Source of the DNA: Planctomycetota bacterium
GTDB lineage: Bacteria; Planctomycetota; Planctomycetia; Pirellulales; JADFKK01
Direction of reading: 5' to 3'
Length of the DNA stretch: 42,237 nt
Assembly: GCA_022564995.1 (NCBI GenBank)
Contig: JADFKK010000023.1
Location: 1-42,237 of the forward strand
The notes under the pieces were generated by a model. The model saw only the letters and a list, made by a program, of their open reading frames with translations. It was not told where the DNA came from and made no database searches. Of the stretch, positions 16,937 to 25,946 are shown piece by piece (position 1 is the stretch's first letter; every line of letters starts with the position of its first letter). A program made the translations under genes and the position numbers.

Positions 16937-19810
16937 ATGGGCATTCGGCGAGTGTTTCTTGATTGGCGGCGGCCGGCGTTGGCTGGGGCGGCGGAGTTTC
17001 TGCTGGCTGGGGCGGCGGCGGATGGCGCGATTGATCTCTCGGGCATCATCGTCGCGGTACCGGGCGGACGCGCGGGGCGGCGATTGTTGGAGTTGCTGGT
17101 CGAGAGGGCGGAAAAAGAACAGCTCACGCTCGTGCCGCCGGAGATTACGACGGTCGGGCGGATTCCTGAATTGCTCTATCGCCCGCAGCGGCCGTTTGCC
17201 GGTGACTTTGTGCAGCAGTTTGCTTGGGCGAAGGCATTGCGGGCGCACGATCGCGAGGCGCTGCAAGCGGTGATCCGCCGCCCGCCGGAGGACGACGATC
17301 AGCGGCGCTGGCTCGATCTTGGCGACATGCTTCGCCGCTTGCACACGGAGTTGGCGGCCGACGGGCTGGACTTCGCCAATGTCGAGACGGCGGCCGGGCA
17401 ATTGGGCGGCGAGATCGAGCGGCGGCGCTGGCAGGTGCTCGGCGACGTGCAAAGTTCGTATCTGCTGCTGCTCGACGATTTGAAGCTGTGGGACAAGCAG
17501 ACCGCCCGGCTGGTGGCGATCCGGAACATGGAATGTCGGACCGAGAAGCCGATTGTGCTGGTCGGCATGGTCGACGTCGATCGGACGGTGCGGCAGATGC
17601 TCGATCAAGTGGCCGATCGGGTCACGGCGATCATCATCGCGCCCGAGTCGCTGGCCGAGCGATTCGATCCACACGGCTGTGTGCGCCCGGCGGCCTGGCG
17701 CGACTTGCCGATGCAGGTAACCGACGAGCAGATCATCGTGGCCGGCGGGCCGGACGAACAGGCCGACGCGGTGTTGCGAGCCATCGCGGAGTTCGACGGG
17801 CGGTACACGGCCGAACAGATCACGGTCGGCGTGCCCGACGAGTCGGTGGTGCCGTACGTCGAGCAGCGGATGGCCGAGTGCGGCTTGCCGTGTCGTTACG
17901 GCGTCGGCCGGCCGGTCAGCCGCAGCGGTCCGTATCGGATGTTGGAGGCGGCTGCCGCGTTTTTGCAAGGCCGAAAGCTGGCAGATTTCGCGGCCCTGGT
18001 GCGGCATCCCGACATCGAAGCGTGGCTGGCGGGCCATGTAGGAGGCGTCTGGGACGGCGATCTGGAATCGAACGATGGGTCGCCGTCGGAGACGCCTCCT
18101 ACATTTTCTTCGCCGTCGGAGACGCCTCCTACAGCTTTGCCGGCTGGGTATTTTGACGCGTTGGACGATTATCACAACGAACACCTGCAATTGCGTCTCG
18201 CCCGGCGTGCGTCGGACCAACCGCGACTGCCCAGCAAAGTTTATCGGATGCGCGTCGCGGTCGACGAACTGCTAAAGGATCTCGTCGGCAAACCGCGCAA
18301 ACTGGCCGACTGGACCGGCGCGATCGCCGCGGTGTTGGCCGCCGTTTATGGCTGCCGCCCGCTGCTGAGAGACGATCCGAATGACCGCCGCACCCTGGCG
18401 GCCTGTCGACACATTCGCGAGGCCCTGCTGGAATATCGCGACGTCGACGACAGCCTGGCCCCGACGGTTTCCGCCGCCGAAGCGATCGGATTGGTGCTCT
18501 CGGCCGCCGGATCACAGACCATTCCTCCGCCCGACGACGAGGCCGCGATCGAATTGCTCGGCTGGCTGGAATTGCCGCTCGACGATGCCCCGGCCCTGAT
18601 CGTCACGGGCCTGAACGAGGGCTTCGTCCCCAAGAGCGTCAACAGCGATCTGTTTCTGCCCAACGCCTTGCGTCGCAAGCTCGGCCTGTTGGACAACGAC
18701 CGCCGCTGGGCCCGCGACGCTTATGCGTTGAGTGTGTTGCTGGCATCGTCGGCTGGCGGTGCTGGCGGTGAGTTAAAACTCATCGTCGGCCGCCGCTCCG
18801 CCGCGGGCGATCCGCTCACCCCGAGTCGTTTGCTGCTCAACTGCAAGGGGCCGCTGTTGGCCCACCGCACGCTGCGACTGTTCGCTGAATCGACGGATGC
18901 GACGTCGCACGCGGCCGAGTTACCCGGCCGCTTGATTGCCACGCGAACCGACTCGCACTTCCCGCTCGTTCCGCCGGAGATACCGGCCGAGCCGATCACG
19001 TCGCTGGCCGTTACCCGGTTTCGCGATTACCTGGCATGTCCGTACCGCTTTTACCTGGGCAACGTGCTGAGGCTGCGCGGCAAAGACGACGCGGCCGACG
19101 AACTCGACGGCGGCGGCTTCGGAACGCTGGCCCACGACGTCTTGGCGGCGCTCGGCACCGATGAGGAAATGCGATCGTGCGGCGACGCCGAGCGGATCAG
19201 GGAGTATCTCGACGCCGAGCTAAACCGGCTCACCCTTGAGCGCTTCGGCGGGCATCCGCTGCCGGCGGTGCGCGTGCAAATCGAGCAGCTTCGTTACCGG
19301 CTCGGGCCGCTGGGGGAATTACAGGCCGACTGGGCGGCGGACGGCTGGCGGATCGAAGCTGTCGAATGCAAAGTCTTGCCGGAACATGCCGGCCTCGACG
19401 TCGATGGCGAGCCGTTCGGGCTCAGCGGCCGAATCGACCGCATCGATTTCCACCCCGACCGAAACGAGTGGACCGTGTTCGACTACAAGACATCGGAAAA
19501 CGCCAAAACACCCGAGCAGGCCCACTTCAAACGCAGCCAAGGCTGGGTCGATTTACAACTGCCGCTGTATCGGCATCTGGTGGCCGGCGTCGAAGATTTG
19601 CAGATCGAAAACCCCACGCTCGCCTATATCAACCTGCCCAAGTCACTCGACGCGGTCGCCATTTCGAAAGCCAAGTGGACCGCAGAAGAGTTGGCCGACG
19701 CCGACGAGGCCGCCCGCGAAGTGATCCGCGGCATTCGCGCCGGCCGGTTTGAGATCAACCCGGATTACAAGTTCGCCTACGACGATTTCGCCGTGCTGTG
19801 CGGATCGTAA
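16937..19810 (+). CDS. PD-(D/E)XK nuclease family protein, AddB/RexB-like
   Basis: C-terminal nuclease motifs ACPYRFYLGNVL, GGGFGTLAHDVL, SGRIDRIDF, WTVFDYKTSE; N-terminus resembles a degenerate helicase fold. ATG 16937 preferred over ORF start 16826. Confidence 0.8.
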   Translation: MGIRRVFLDWRRPALAGAAEFLLAGAAADGAIDLSGIIVAVPGGRAGRRLLELLVERAEKEQLTLVPPEITTVGRIPELLYRPQRPFAGDFVQQFAWAKALRAHDREALQAVIRRPPEDDDQRRWLDLGDMLRRLHTELAADGLDFANVETAAGQLGGEIERRRWQVLGDVQSSYLLLLDDLKLWDKQTARLVAIRNMECRTEKPIVLVGMVDVDRTVRQMLDQVADRVTAIIIAPESLAERFDPHGCVRPAAWRDLPMQVTDEQIIVAGGPDEQADAVLRAIAEFDGRYTAEQITVGVPDESVVPYVEQRMAECGLPCRYGVGRPVSRSGPYRMLEAAAAFLQGRKLADFAALVRHPDIEAWLAGHVGGVWDGDLESNDGSPSETPPTFSSPSETPPTALPAGYFDALDDYHNEHLQLRLARRASDQPRLPSKVYRMRVAVDELLKDLVGKPRKLADWTGAIAAVLAAVYGCRPLLRDDPNDRRTLAACRHIREALLEYRDVDDSLAPTVSAAEAIGLVLSAAGSQTIPPPDDEAAIELLGWLELPLDDAPALIVTGLNEGFVPKSVNSDLFLPNALRRKLGLLDNDRRWARDAYALSVLLASSAGGAGGELKLIVGRRSAAGDPLTPSRLLLNCKGPLLAHRTLRLFAESTDATSHAAELPGRLIATRTDSHFPLVPPEIPAEPITSLAVTRFRDYLACPYRFYLGNVLRLRGKDDAADELDGGGFGTLAHDVLAALGTDEEMRSCGDAERIREYLDAELNRLTLERFGGHPLPAVRVQIEQLRYRLGPLGELQADWAADGWRIEAVECKVLPEHAGLDVDGEPFGLSGRIDRIDFHPDRNEWTVFDYKTSENAKTPEQAHFKRSQGWVDLQLPLYRHLVAGVEDLQIENPTLAYINLPKSLDAVAISKAKWTAEELADADEAAREVIRGIRAGRFEINPDYKFAYDDFAVLCGS
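18037..18133. repeat. Palindromic dispersed repeat embedded in frame in the nuclease CDS
   Basis: GTAGGAGGCGTCTGGGACGGCGA followed by two copies of TCGCCGTCGGAGACGCCTCCTACA at exactly 30 bp period. The identical 24-mer recurs at 39784-39807. Confidence 0.85.
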
Positions 19811-19853
19811 AAACCTAACGTGGAGCAGATTTCCCAACCTGCTAGCGGCTCAC

Positions 19854-22800
19854 TCATTTGATCTCGACCCAGCGCAGCACGCGCACGCCTGGTTTACTTC
19901 CGTTGATGCCTTCGGACGGCATGAAGCTGATCGCCTCGACGTCGGTCAGGGCTTGCGACGATAAACTGCTGAGCGTCGCTGCGCCGTAGCCGGATAATCT
20001 CGAGTAGTGCAGGTCGTCGCCGGCCGTGTCAGTGGCCAGCAGGCGCTGGTTGAGATGGTCCCAGGCGAGGCCCTGCATGGTGCCGATGCCGGAATTGCCG
20101 TTGGCGTAGACTTCAAGAATCTGGGCCGTCGTTTTGTCGACGCGGTAAACTTCGTCGTCGCCGTCGTCGATGACGTACAAATTGCCCATCGCATCGAACG
20201 TGAGGTCTTCGGCCGCCGTGATGGATTCACCGAGCCCGGTTACCTGCCCGACGTCGGACAAAACGCTGCCGTCTTTCTTGTCGATGATGTACAGCCTTCC
20301 GTCGCCGCGAATGGCGTACAAGGCGTCGCTGAGCGGATCGATGGTGAGGCCGCGAATGTCGCCGCCGGTGTCTATCTGGCCGATCACCGTCACCAGATTG
20401 TCGCCGGTTTGGGTGACATCTTCCAGATTCATTCGCAACAGCACCGGACCGTCCACCGACCCCAGCGCCGAGCCGGACACCAGAAACATGCGGGCGGCGC
20501 CATCGATTGCCATGGCCGGCAATTGGCCGGTCAGTTCCGTCAGCGTTCCCCCATCGTTCCATTTCAAGGGGCCGTAGGTTGTGGTGCCGGAAGCGATATT
20601 TTGGTAATCGTCGATGGAAAACAGGTTTGCATCGTCTTTATCGACGCCCCAGACCGTGGGAATCACCACCTTGCCGTTTCCGCGGCCACGGAGCGAGCCG
20701 GAATAAATGGCGGCGATGTGTCTCGGCGAAAGGGCCTCATCGAACACGGCCACTTCGTCGAGAAGTCCATTAAACGGTTGATCGGTCGATCCGGAAGGAT
20801 TGCCGCCCAGCCAGAGCTGGGTCGCCGCGTCGGTGTCGATGCTGCCGGTCTTGGCAAGCACGCTGATGATGGCGCCGTCTTTGTAGAGCACCATGTAGCT
20901 GCCGTTGTACACCGCCGCGGCGAATACCCAGGCACCGCTGGACAGATTGGCCGAGCTGGCCGTCAAGGTATTGGTCGTGCCATTGGTTTTGAGTCGAAAT
21001 TGCATTCGCACGCCGGAGGCCGTGTTGTTGACGCCGAGCGACCAGAAGTGCGAGTCTTCATCAGTGCCGGAGGCCTTCGAGAGGAGTTGTGTCTCGCCGG
21101 CTGCAAAACTGTCGGCATGGAACCAGCCGACGATGGTGATTCCCGGACCGCTGACGTCCAGCGTGCCGGCGCTAATGTAATCGTTGGTGCCGTCAAGTTG
21201 GGCGGCGCCGTTGACACCGCCGATCGGCGCTCCGCTGGCTCCCGACGCCGCGCCGCCGGAGTAAAGGCCGTCGTTGGCGGCGATTTCGTCGAGGGCCACG
21301 CTGGCGCCGGCGTCTTCGTTCAGCCGCCACCAGGCGATCGGGCTGTTTTGCGTATAGCCGTCGACAAGATCGCTGTAGATCGGCGGGTCGACTTCGTAGC
21401 AGCCGAGATCCCAGCCGCCGCTCTGCGGTCGTGTGTTGCGCAGCAGGTCGACGGTGAGCACGGCGCTGGCGTCGATCGCGGCGTTGAAGGCGGGCGACCC
21501 TTCAAGTAGATAATAGTCGCCGAAGCCGACGAGCAGCGGGTCGGCAACGATCTCGCCGGTCGATTGGCTGGTGCCGGCGAAGTTGGTCGAGTGGCCATAC
21601 ACCAGATTATACGTGTGCGTCATCGTCGCCCCGCCGTCGCGGTTGAGCCCTTGGCTGAAGTTGTTGGCGATGATGCAGTTGGTGAGAGTCAGGGTTCCGC
21701 CGTCCTGTTCGACTCCGTCGGAAGCGTTGTCCGCGATCGTACAATTCCAGACCGTCATGTCGGTGTTGCCATTGGTGCCGACCTTAATGCCGTCGGCCGA
21801 GTTACCGACGATCAGGCAGTTGATCACCAGGGCCGTTCCTCTGTTGAATTCAAAACCGGCGTTTCCGTTTTGCCTGATGACGACACGTTCTACCGTCACA
21901 TTCAGGGCGGCGTTGTTAATGGCCGTAATCCCTCGGCCCGTATTGTCGGTCACTTGGCAGTCGCGAACAACGACCGTGCTCGCGTTGCGAATCTCAAGCC
22001 CGTTTCCCGAGTGGTCGTGAATGTTGCACCCGTCGATGGTGATCCCGACGTCGGTCAGCCTGATGCCGTTCTTGCCGTCGTACACTTCGCAGTTTTTCAA
22101 TACGAAGCCTTGGCCGTCCTGCAGCTCGATCGCGGGTTGAGCCGAAGTGTCGCCGACGACGATGAAGCCCTCGAACTCCAAATAGCCGGCGGAGACGACA
22201 CTGATAGCGTTATTTCCTCCCGACGCCACAATTTTCACGTCGCCGGCATCGCCCGTTTGGCTGCCGCTCGTGTCGGCGATGTATTTCACCGGAAGTCCGT
22301 TGGAGCCGCTGAGCGGTGAGTTTAACTCGCCGTAGGTGCCGGCCCCGACGTAGACCGTATCGCCGGGGCTGGCGACGGTGCCGGCCTTTGCGATGGTCTG
22401 CCAAGCCGCGTTGGCCGACAAACCCAGGTTGCTGTCGCTGCCCGTTGTGCGGACGTAGTACGTTGTCGGAGTGGGGTCCGCTGTGTAGGTAGCATAGATG
22501 GAAACCTGCCGCGTGTTGCTGGCGGCCGAGGTGCCCCAATTGGCCAAAAATCCGTTAGTCACCGCGTCGTGCGCGGCGCTTTCCCGGGTTTGTCCGCCGC
22601 TGGTCGAATAGACGTAATTCAGGTTGATGTGATCAAAGCAGAGCGCAAGCCAATAATTGCCGGCGCCGATCGAAGTAGCGGGAATATTGATGGTGACCCA
22701 GGCCAGCGCGATGTCCGCCTTGATGCTGACCGATTCAGCCAATAGGGCTCCCGGCTCGCCGGCGTCGTCGGCGTACAGCGCGCAGACCATGTTCTTTTTC

Positions 22801-23036
22801 GCGCCGCCGGTATAGACCGTAATCGAATGGACCGTACCGGCTTTGGCAAACGTCACCCTCGTCGCGACCTGGGTGTTCTTGACGCCGCTTTGCTGATTGC
22901 CGAAGACGCTCGTATAGCCGGACGTGGTGGCGAGGGCAATCATCGCAAGCGTGGTCGCCAGTAGAAAACTCCCGGTAAATACAACGGTCCGGAACGAGCG
23001 GATCGAAGACATTTTTTGGCACAAGCGGCGGTTCAT
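19854..23036 (-). CDS. Secreted parallel beta-helix / LamG-like / beta-propeller protein
   Basis: Signal peptide; TTYYVRTTGSDSNLGLSANAAWQTIAKA; right-handed beta-helix repeats (GFVLKNCEVYDGKNGIRLTDVGITIDGCNIHDHSGNGLEIRN); LamG-like region; C-terminal propeller-like repeats. ATG at 23036 likely. Confidence 0.8.
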   Translation of the reverse strand: MNRRLCQKMSSIRSFRTVVFTGSFLLATTLAMIALATTSGYTSVFGNQQSGVKNTQVATRVTFAKAGTVHSITVYTGGAKKNMVCALYADDAGEPGALLAESVSIKADIALAWVTINIPATSIGAGNYWLALCFDHINLNYVYSTSGGQTRESAAHDAVTNGFLANWGTSAASNTRQVSIYATYTADPTPTTYYVRTTGSDSNLGLSANAAWQTIAKAGTVASPGDTVYVGAGTYGELNSPLSGSNGLPVKYIADTSGSQTGDAGDVKIVASGGNNAISVVSAGYLEFEGFIVVGDTSAQPAIELQDGQGFVLKNCEVYDGKNGIRLTDVGITIDGCNIHDHSGNGLEIRNASTVVVRDCQVTDNTGRGITAINNAALNVTVERVVIRQNGNAGFEFNRGTALVINCLIVGNSADGIKVGTNGNTDMTVWNCTIADNASDGVEQDGGTLTLTNCIIANNFSQGLNRDGGATMTHTYNLVYGHSTNFAGTSQSTGEIVADPLLVGFGDYYLLEGSPAFNAAIDASAVLTVDLLRNTRPQSGGWDLGCYEVDPPIYSDLVDGYTQNSPIAWWRLNEDAGASVALDEIAANDGLYSGGAASGASGAPIGGVNGAAQLDGTNDYISAGTLDVSGPGITIVGWFHADSFAAGETQLLSKASGTDEDSHFWSLGVNNTASGVRMQFRLKTNGTTNTLTASSANLSSGAWVFAAAVYNGSYMVLYKDGAIISVLAKTGSIDTDAATQLWLGGNPSGSTDQPFNGLLDEVAVFDEALSPRHIAAIYSGSLRGRGNGKVVIPTVWGVDKDDANLFSIDDYQNIASGTTTYGPLKWNDGGTLTELTGQLPAMAIDGAARMFLVSGSALGSVDGPVLLRMNLEDVTQTGDNLVTVIGQIDTGGDIRGLTIDPLSDALYAIRGDGRLYIIDKKDGSVLSDVGQVTGLGESITAAEDLTFDAMGNLYVIDDGDDEVYRVDKTTAQILEVYANGNSGIGTMQGLAWDHLNQRLLATDTAGDDLHYSRLSGYGAATLSSLSSQALTDVEAISFMPSEGINGSKPGVRVLRWVEIK

Positions 23037-23240
23037 CTGCGGTCTTTCCTGGGTGTGCGGCACGGCGAAGCCAACTCGGTTCTTGAATTCCTTCCCTCTT
23101 CAAACCTAGCATACAAGGGGTCTGGCCCGCCGATAAATAGGCGTTTCACGCAGAAATCGGCGACAGGAGTCGCCTCCTACGAATCTTTTTAGCAGCCGGT
23201 TGAAAAAACGATTGACGCCCATCCTAACCCGAAGCGTAAG

Positions 23241-23477
23241 TTTTGAAGTTGCGCGAAACAGCCGCGGAGCGGCGACATCGAATAGCCTCACGGCGCGAGC
23301 CCCAGGAAATCGTAGTCGAATTAAGTTCTGAAAGCCCCGGAGGGGCGACATCGGATGACGTCGCACGGTGTCGCCCCTCCGGGGCTTTCCGCTGGAAAAT
23401 CGACATTATCCCTGGGGCTGGCGCCGTGAGGCTATTCGATGTCGTCCCTCCGGGACTAAAAACGCGCAACTTCAAAA
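23241..23477. mobile_element. 237-bp nested-palindrome element with 15-bp TIRs and 8-bp TSD
   Basis: TTTTGAAGTTGCGCG ... CGCGCAACTTCAAAA perfect TIRs, flanked by AGCGTAAG at 23233-23240 and 23478-23485. Two further nested inverted repeats inside. Confidence 0.75.
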
Positions 23478-23735
23478 AGCGTAAGCGAGGGAGTGCCCGA
23501 CAAGCCTTTTCTGTTCCTCGCTTACGTTTCGTGCATCTTGTTCCGATTGTATCGGCTACTCGGCGGCGACGGATCGATGCGGCGCGGGCGGGCGGCTTTT
23601 GACATGCCGAGGCGTCAAGCTACTTTTCTTATGACGGATACACTGCTGCTTAGGAGACCGCCGCGTTGGTGGCCTTCTGAATGCCGTCGTGATGGTCGTG
23701 CCGCGCTGTAAAACACTCAACCAAGCGAGATTGAG

Positions 23736-24128
23736 ATGGCCGCTGACGCTCCACAATTAATGCTCGTCGAAGACGACCCGACGCTGGCCGACATTACGGC
23801 GTTTCGATTGGAGCTGCTGGGTTACGGCGTGCGACAAGTTCACAGCGCTGCCGAGGCGCAAACGCTGCTGCAAGAAGAGACGCCCGACTTAATTATTCTC
23901 GACTTGGCGCTGGGCGACATGGACGGCTTCGAGTTGACCAATCAGATTCGCAATGACCCACAAACCACCGAGATTCCGATACTTGCCTTTTCCAGCAGCG
24001 CCGATCTGGAAGACGTTAAGCGGGCCCACGCCGCGGGTGTCAGCGATTTCCTGGTGACTCCGTATGACCCGCTGGTCCTGCAACACAAGCTGGAACAACT
24101 ACTGGAACTGGGGGAGAAAGTTTTTTGA
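23736..24128 (+). CDS. Receiver-domain response regulator (single domain)
   Basis: LVEDDPTLADI, phosphoacceptor region LIILDLALGDMDGFEL, LAFSSS, GVSDFLVTPYDP. Confidence 0.9.
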   Translation: MAADAPQLMLVEDDPTLADITAFRLELLGYGVRQVHSAAEAQTLLQEETPDLIILDLALGDMDGFELTNQIRNDPQTTEIPILAFSSSADLEDVKRAHAAGVSDFLVTPYDPLVLQHKLEQLLELGEKVF

Positions 24129-24194
24129 GGCTCTCTCCGTTCACGATGTTTTCGTCATCGATTCTCCCCTCCCACACAAACCTACGGAAGACCA

Positions 24195-25877
24195 ATGGCA
24201 GGACGACTTGGCGACATCCTGGTTGAACAGGGCCACATTAGCGACAACCAATTGCAGAGCGCGCTGAACGCCCAGGGTTCGGAACGCGGAATGCTGGGCG
24301 CCATTCTGCTGCGCCGTGGGTTGGTCTCATATCAGCAATTAGGCGAAGCACTCGAAGTGCAATTCGAGGTGCCTTTTCGCAAGATCGTTCCGCAGGCCAT
24401 CAATCCGCAGGTCGTGCGGCTGCTGCCCGAGCCGCTCGCCCGCTCTCGCTGCGCCGTGCCGATTGGCGTTAGCGACGGCCGCATGACGCTGGCGATGATG
24501 GCGCCCGACGACATTGAGACGATCTCCGAAGCGGAGTTGATCACCGGCTATCAGGTCGAGCCGGTCGTGGCGCTCGAAGGCGAAGTCTACTCGGCAATCG
24601 ACACCGGTTTCGACGACCGCATCGTCGCCCGCCAAACCATCGTCGACATGAAAATCGCCGACCTGGTTGAGGCGGATCAGGCGATCGACGACGACGACGA
24701 GGCGAGTGAAGACGAACAGGCCCCGGTCGTTCGTCTCGTCCAGGCGATCCTGACCGGCGCCATCAACGCCGATGCCAGCGATATCCACCTCGAGCCGCAC
24801 ACGCCGGAAATGCGCGTGCGCTATCGCGTCGACGGCGAGTTGCAGCAGGTCATGACGATTCCCAATCATACCGAGGAAGCGGTCGTCGCCCGCATTAAAG
24901 TCATGGGCGACATGGACACGACCGAAAGCCGCCGGCCCCAGGACGGCCACCTGGAACTCAATCAGCCCGGCGCCAAGGTGAATTTCCGCGTCAGCACGAT
25001 CCCCACGGTGTCTGGCGAGAAAGTCGTGCTGCGACTGCTCGACGAGGGCAACAAGATCTTCGACCTGGACCGTTTGGGAATCGCCGATCACGAGCGACAG
25101 CTGATTCAGCAACTGATCGACAAACCGCACGGCATGGTCGTGGTGACGGGCCCGACCGGCTCGGGAAAATCGACGACGATGTACGCCATGCTGACGCAAC
25201 TCAACACCATCAAACGCAACATCGTAACGGTCGAAGATCCGGTCGAGTACCGACTGCCGGGTATCAATCAGGTTCACTCGGACAACGAATTTGGTTTGGG
25301 GTTTTCCAACGCATTGAAATACATCATGCGCCAGGATCCCGACGTGATTCTGGTGGGCGAAATTCGCGATCGTGAAACGGCCGACACGTCGGTCCAGGCG
25401 GCGCTGACCGGCCATCTGCTGATCACCACGCTGCACACCAACGACGCCGTCGGCGCGGTCGCCCGGCTGAACGATCTGGGAATCGACCCGTTCAAAATCG
25501 GCGGCTCTCTACTGGGGTCGGTCGCTCAGCGATTGTTGCGGATGATTTGCCAGGACTGCATCGAACCGGTGACGCCGAACCCGGTGTTGCTTGAATCACT
25601 GGCGAAGCATCAAACGATTCCTCCAGACACGGAATTTTTTCACGGGCGAGGCTGCAAGAAATGCCTGGGCACCGGCTATGCGGGACGCTTTGGGGTGTTC
25701 GAAGTATTGTCGATCTCGCAAACCATTGCCGAGGCCATCGAACGAGGCGCGGCGATGCACGAACTTCGTGATTTGGCCATTGAAGAAGGCATGGTCGAAC
25801 TGTCCATCGGCGGTTTTCGCGCCGCGCTCGAGGGACGCACGACCATTGAGGAGGCGTTTTACAAAACGGCGACGTAG
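24195..25877 (+). CDS. gspE: Type II secretion/type IV pilus assembly ATPase with MshEN domain
   Basis: Walker A GPTGSGKST, Walker B VILVGEIRDRETAD, tetracysteine CQDC...CKKC, N-terminal MshEN repeats. Confidence 0.95.
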   Translation: MAGRLGDILVEQGHISDNQLQSALNAQGSERGMLGAILLRRGLVSYQQLGEALEVQFEVPFRKIVPQAINPQVVRLLPEPLARSRCAVPIGVSDGRMTLAMMAPDDIETISEAELITGYQVEPVVALEGEVYSAIDTGFDDRIVARQTIVDMKIADLVEADQAIDDDDEASEDEQAPVVRLVQAILTGAINADASDIHLEPHTPEMRVRYRVDGELQQVMTIPNHTEEAVVARIKVMGDMDTTESRRPQDGHLELNQPGAKVNFRVSTIPTVSGEKVVLRLLDEGNKIFDLDRLGIADHERQLIQQLIDKPHGMVVVTGPTGSGKSTTMYAMLTQLNTIKRNIVTVEDPVEYRLPGINQVHSDNEFGLGFSNALKYIMRQDPDVILVGEIRDRETADTSVQAALTGHLLITTLHTNDAVGAVARLNDLGIDPFKIGGSLLGSVAQRLLRMICQDCIEPVTPNPVLLESLAKHQTIPPDTEFFHGRGCKKCLGTGYAGRFGVFEVLSISQTIAEAIERGAAMHELRDLAIEEGMVELSIGGFRAALEGRTTIEEAFYKTAT

Positions 25878-25881
25878 GTGC

Positions 25882-25937
25882 GAGGCTTGAGGCTTGAGTA
25901 CTGAGTACTGAGTACAGCCTACTGCTTACTGCTTTCG
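25882..25937 (+). repeat. Degenerate heptamer array
   Basis: GAGGCTT GAGGCTT GAGTACT GAGTACT GAGTACA GCCTACT GCTTACT GCTTTCG. Confidence 0.85.
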
Positions 25938-25946
25938 ACACATAAC

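Noticed and set aside
16898-18220. 440-aa minus-strand ORF
   Set aside because: Antisense to the nuclease gene, no domain signature, composition of a shadow frame.
20007-22319. Plus-strand ORFs 20007-21509 and 21564-22319
   Set aside because: Antisense to the beta-helix/LamG gene, Val/Asp/His-rich shadow frames.
23106-23735. Small ORFs 23106-23366, 23224-23475, 23243-23602, 23493-23711
   Set aside because: They run through the nested palindromes and have no domain support.
24339-25436. 365-aa minus-strand ORF
   Set aside because: Antisense to gspE.
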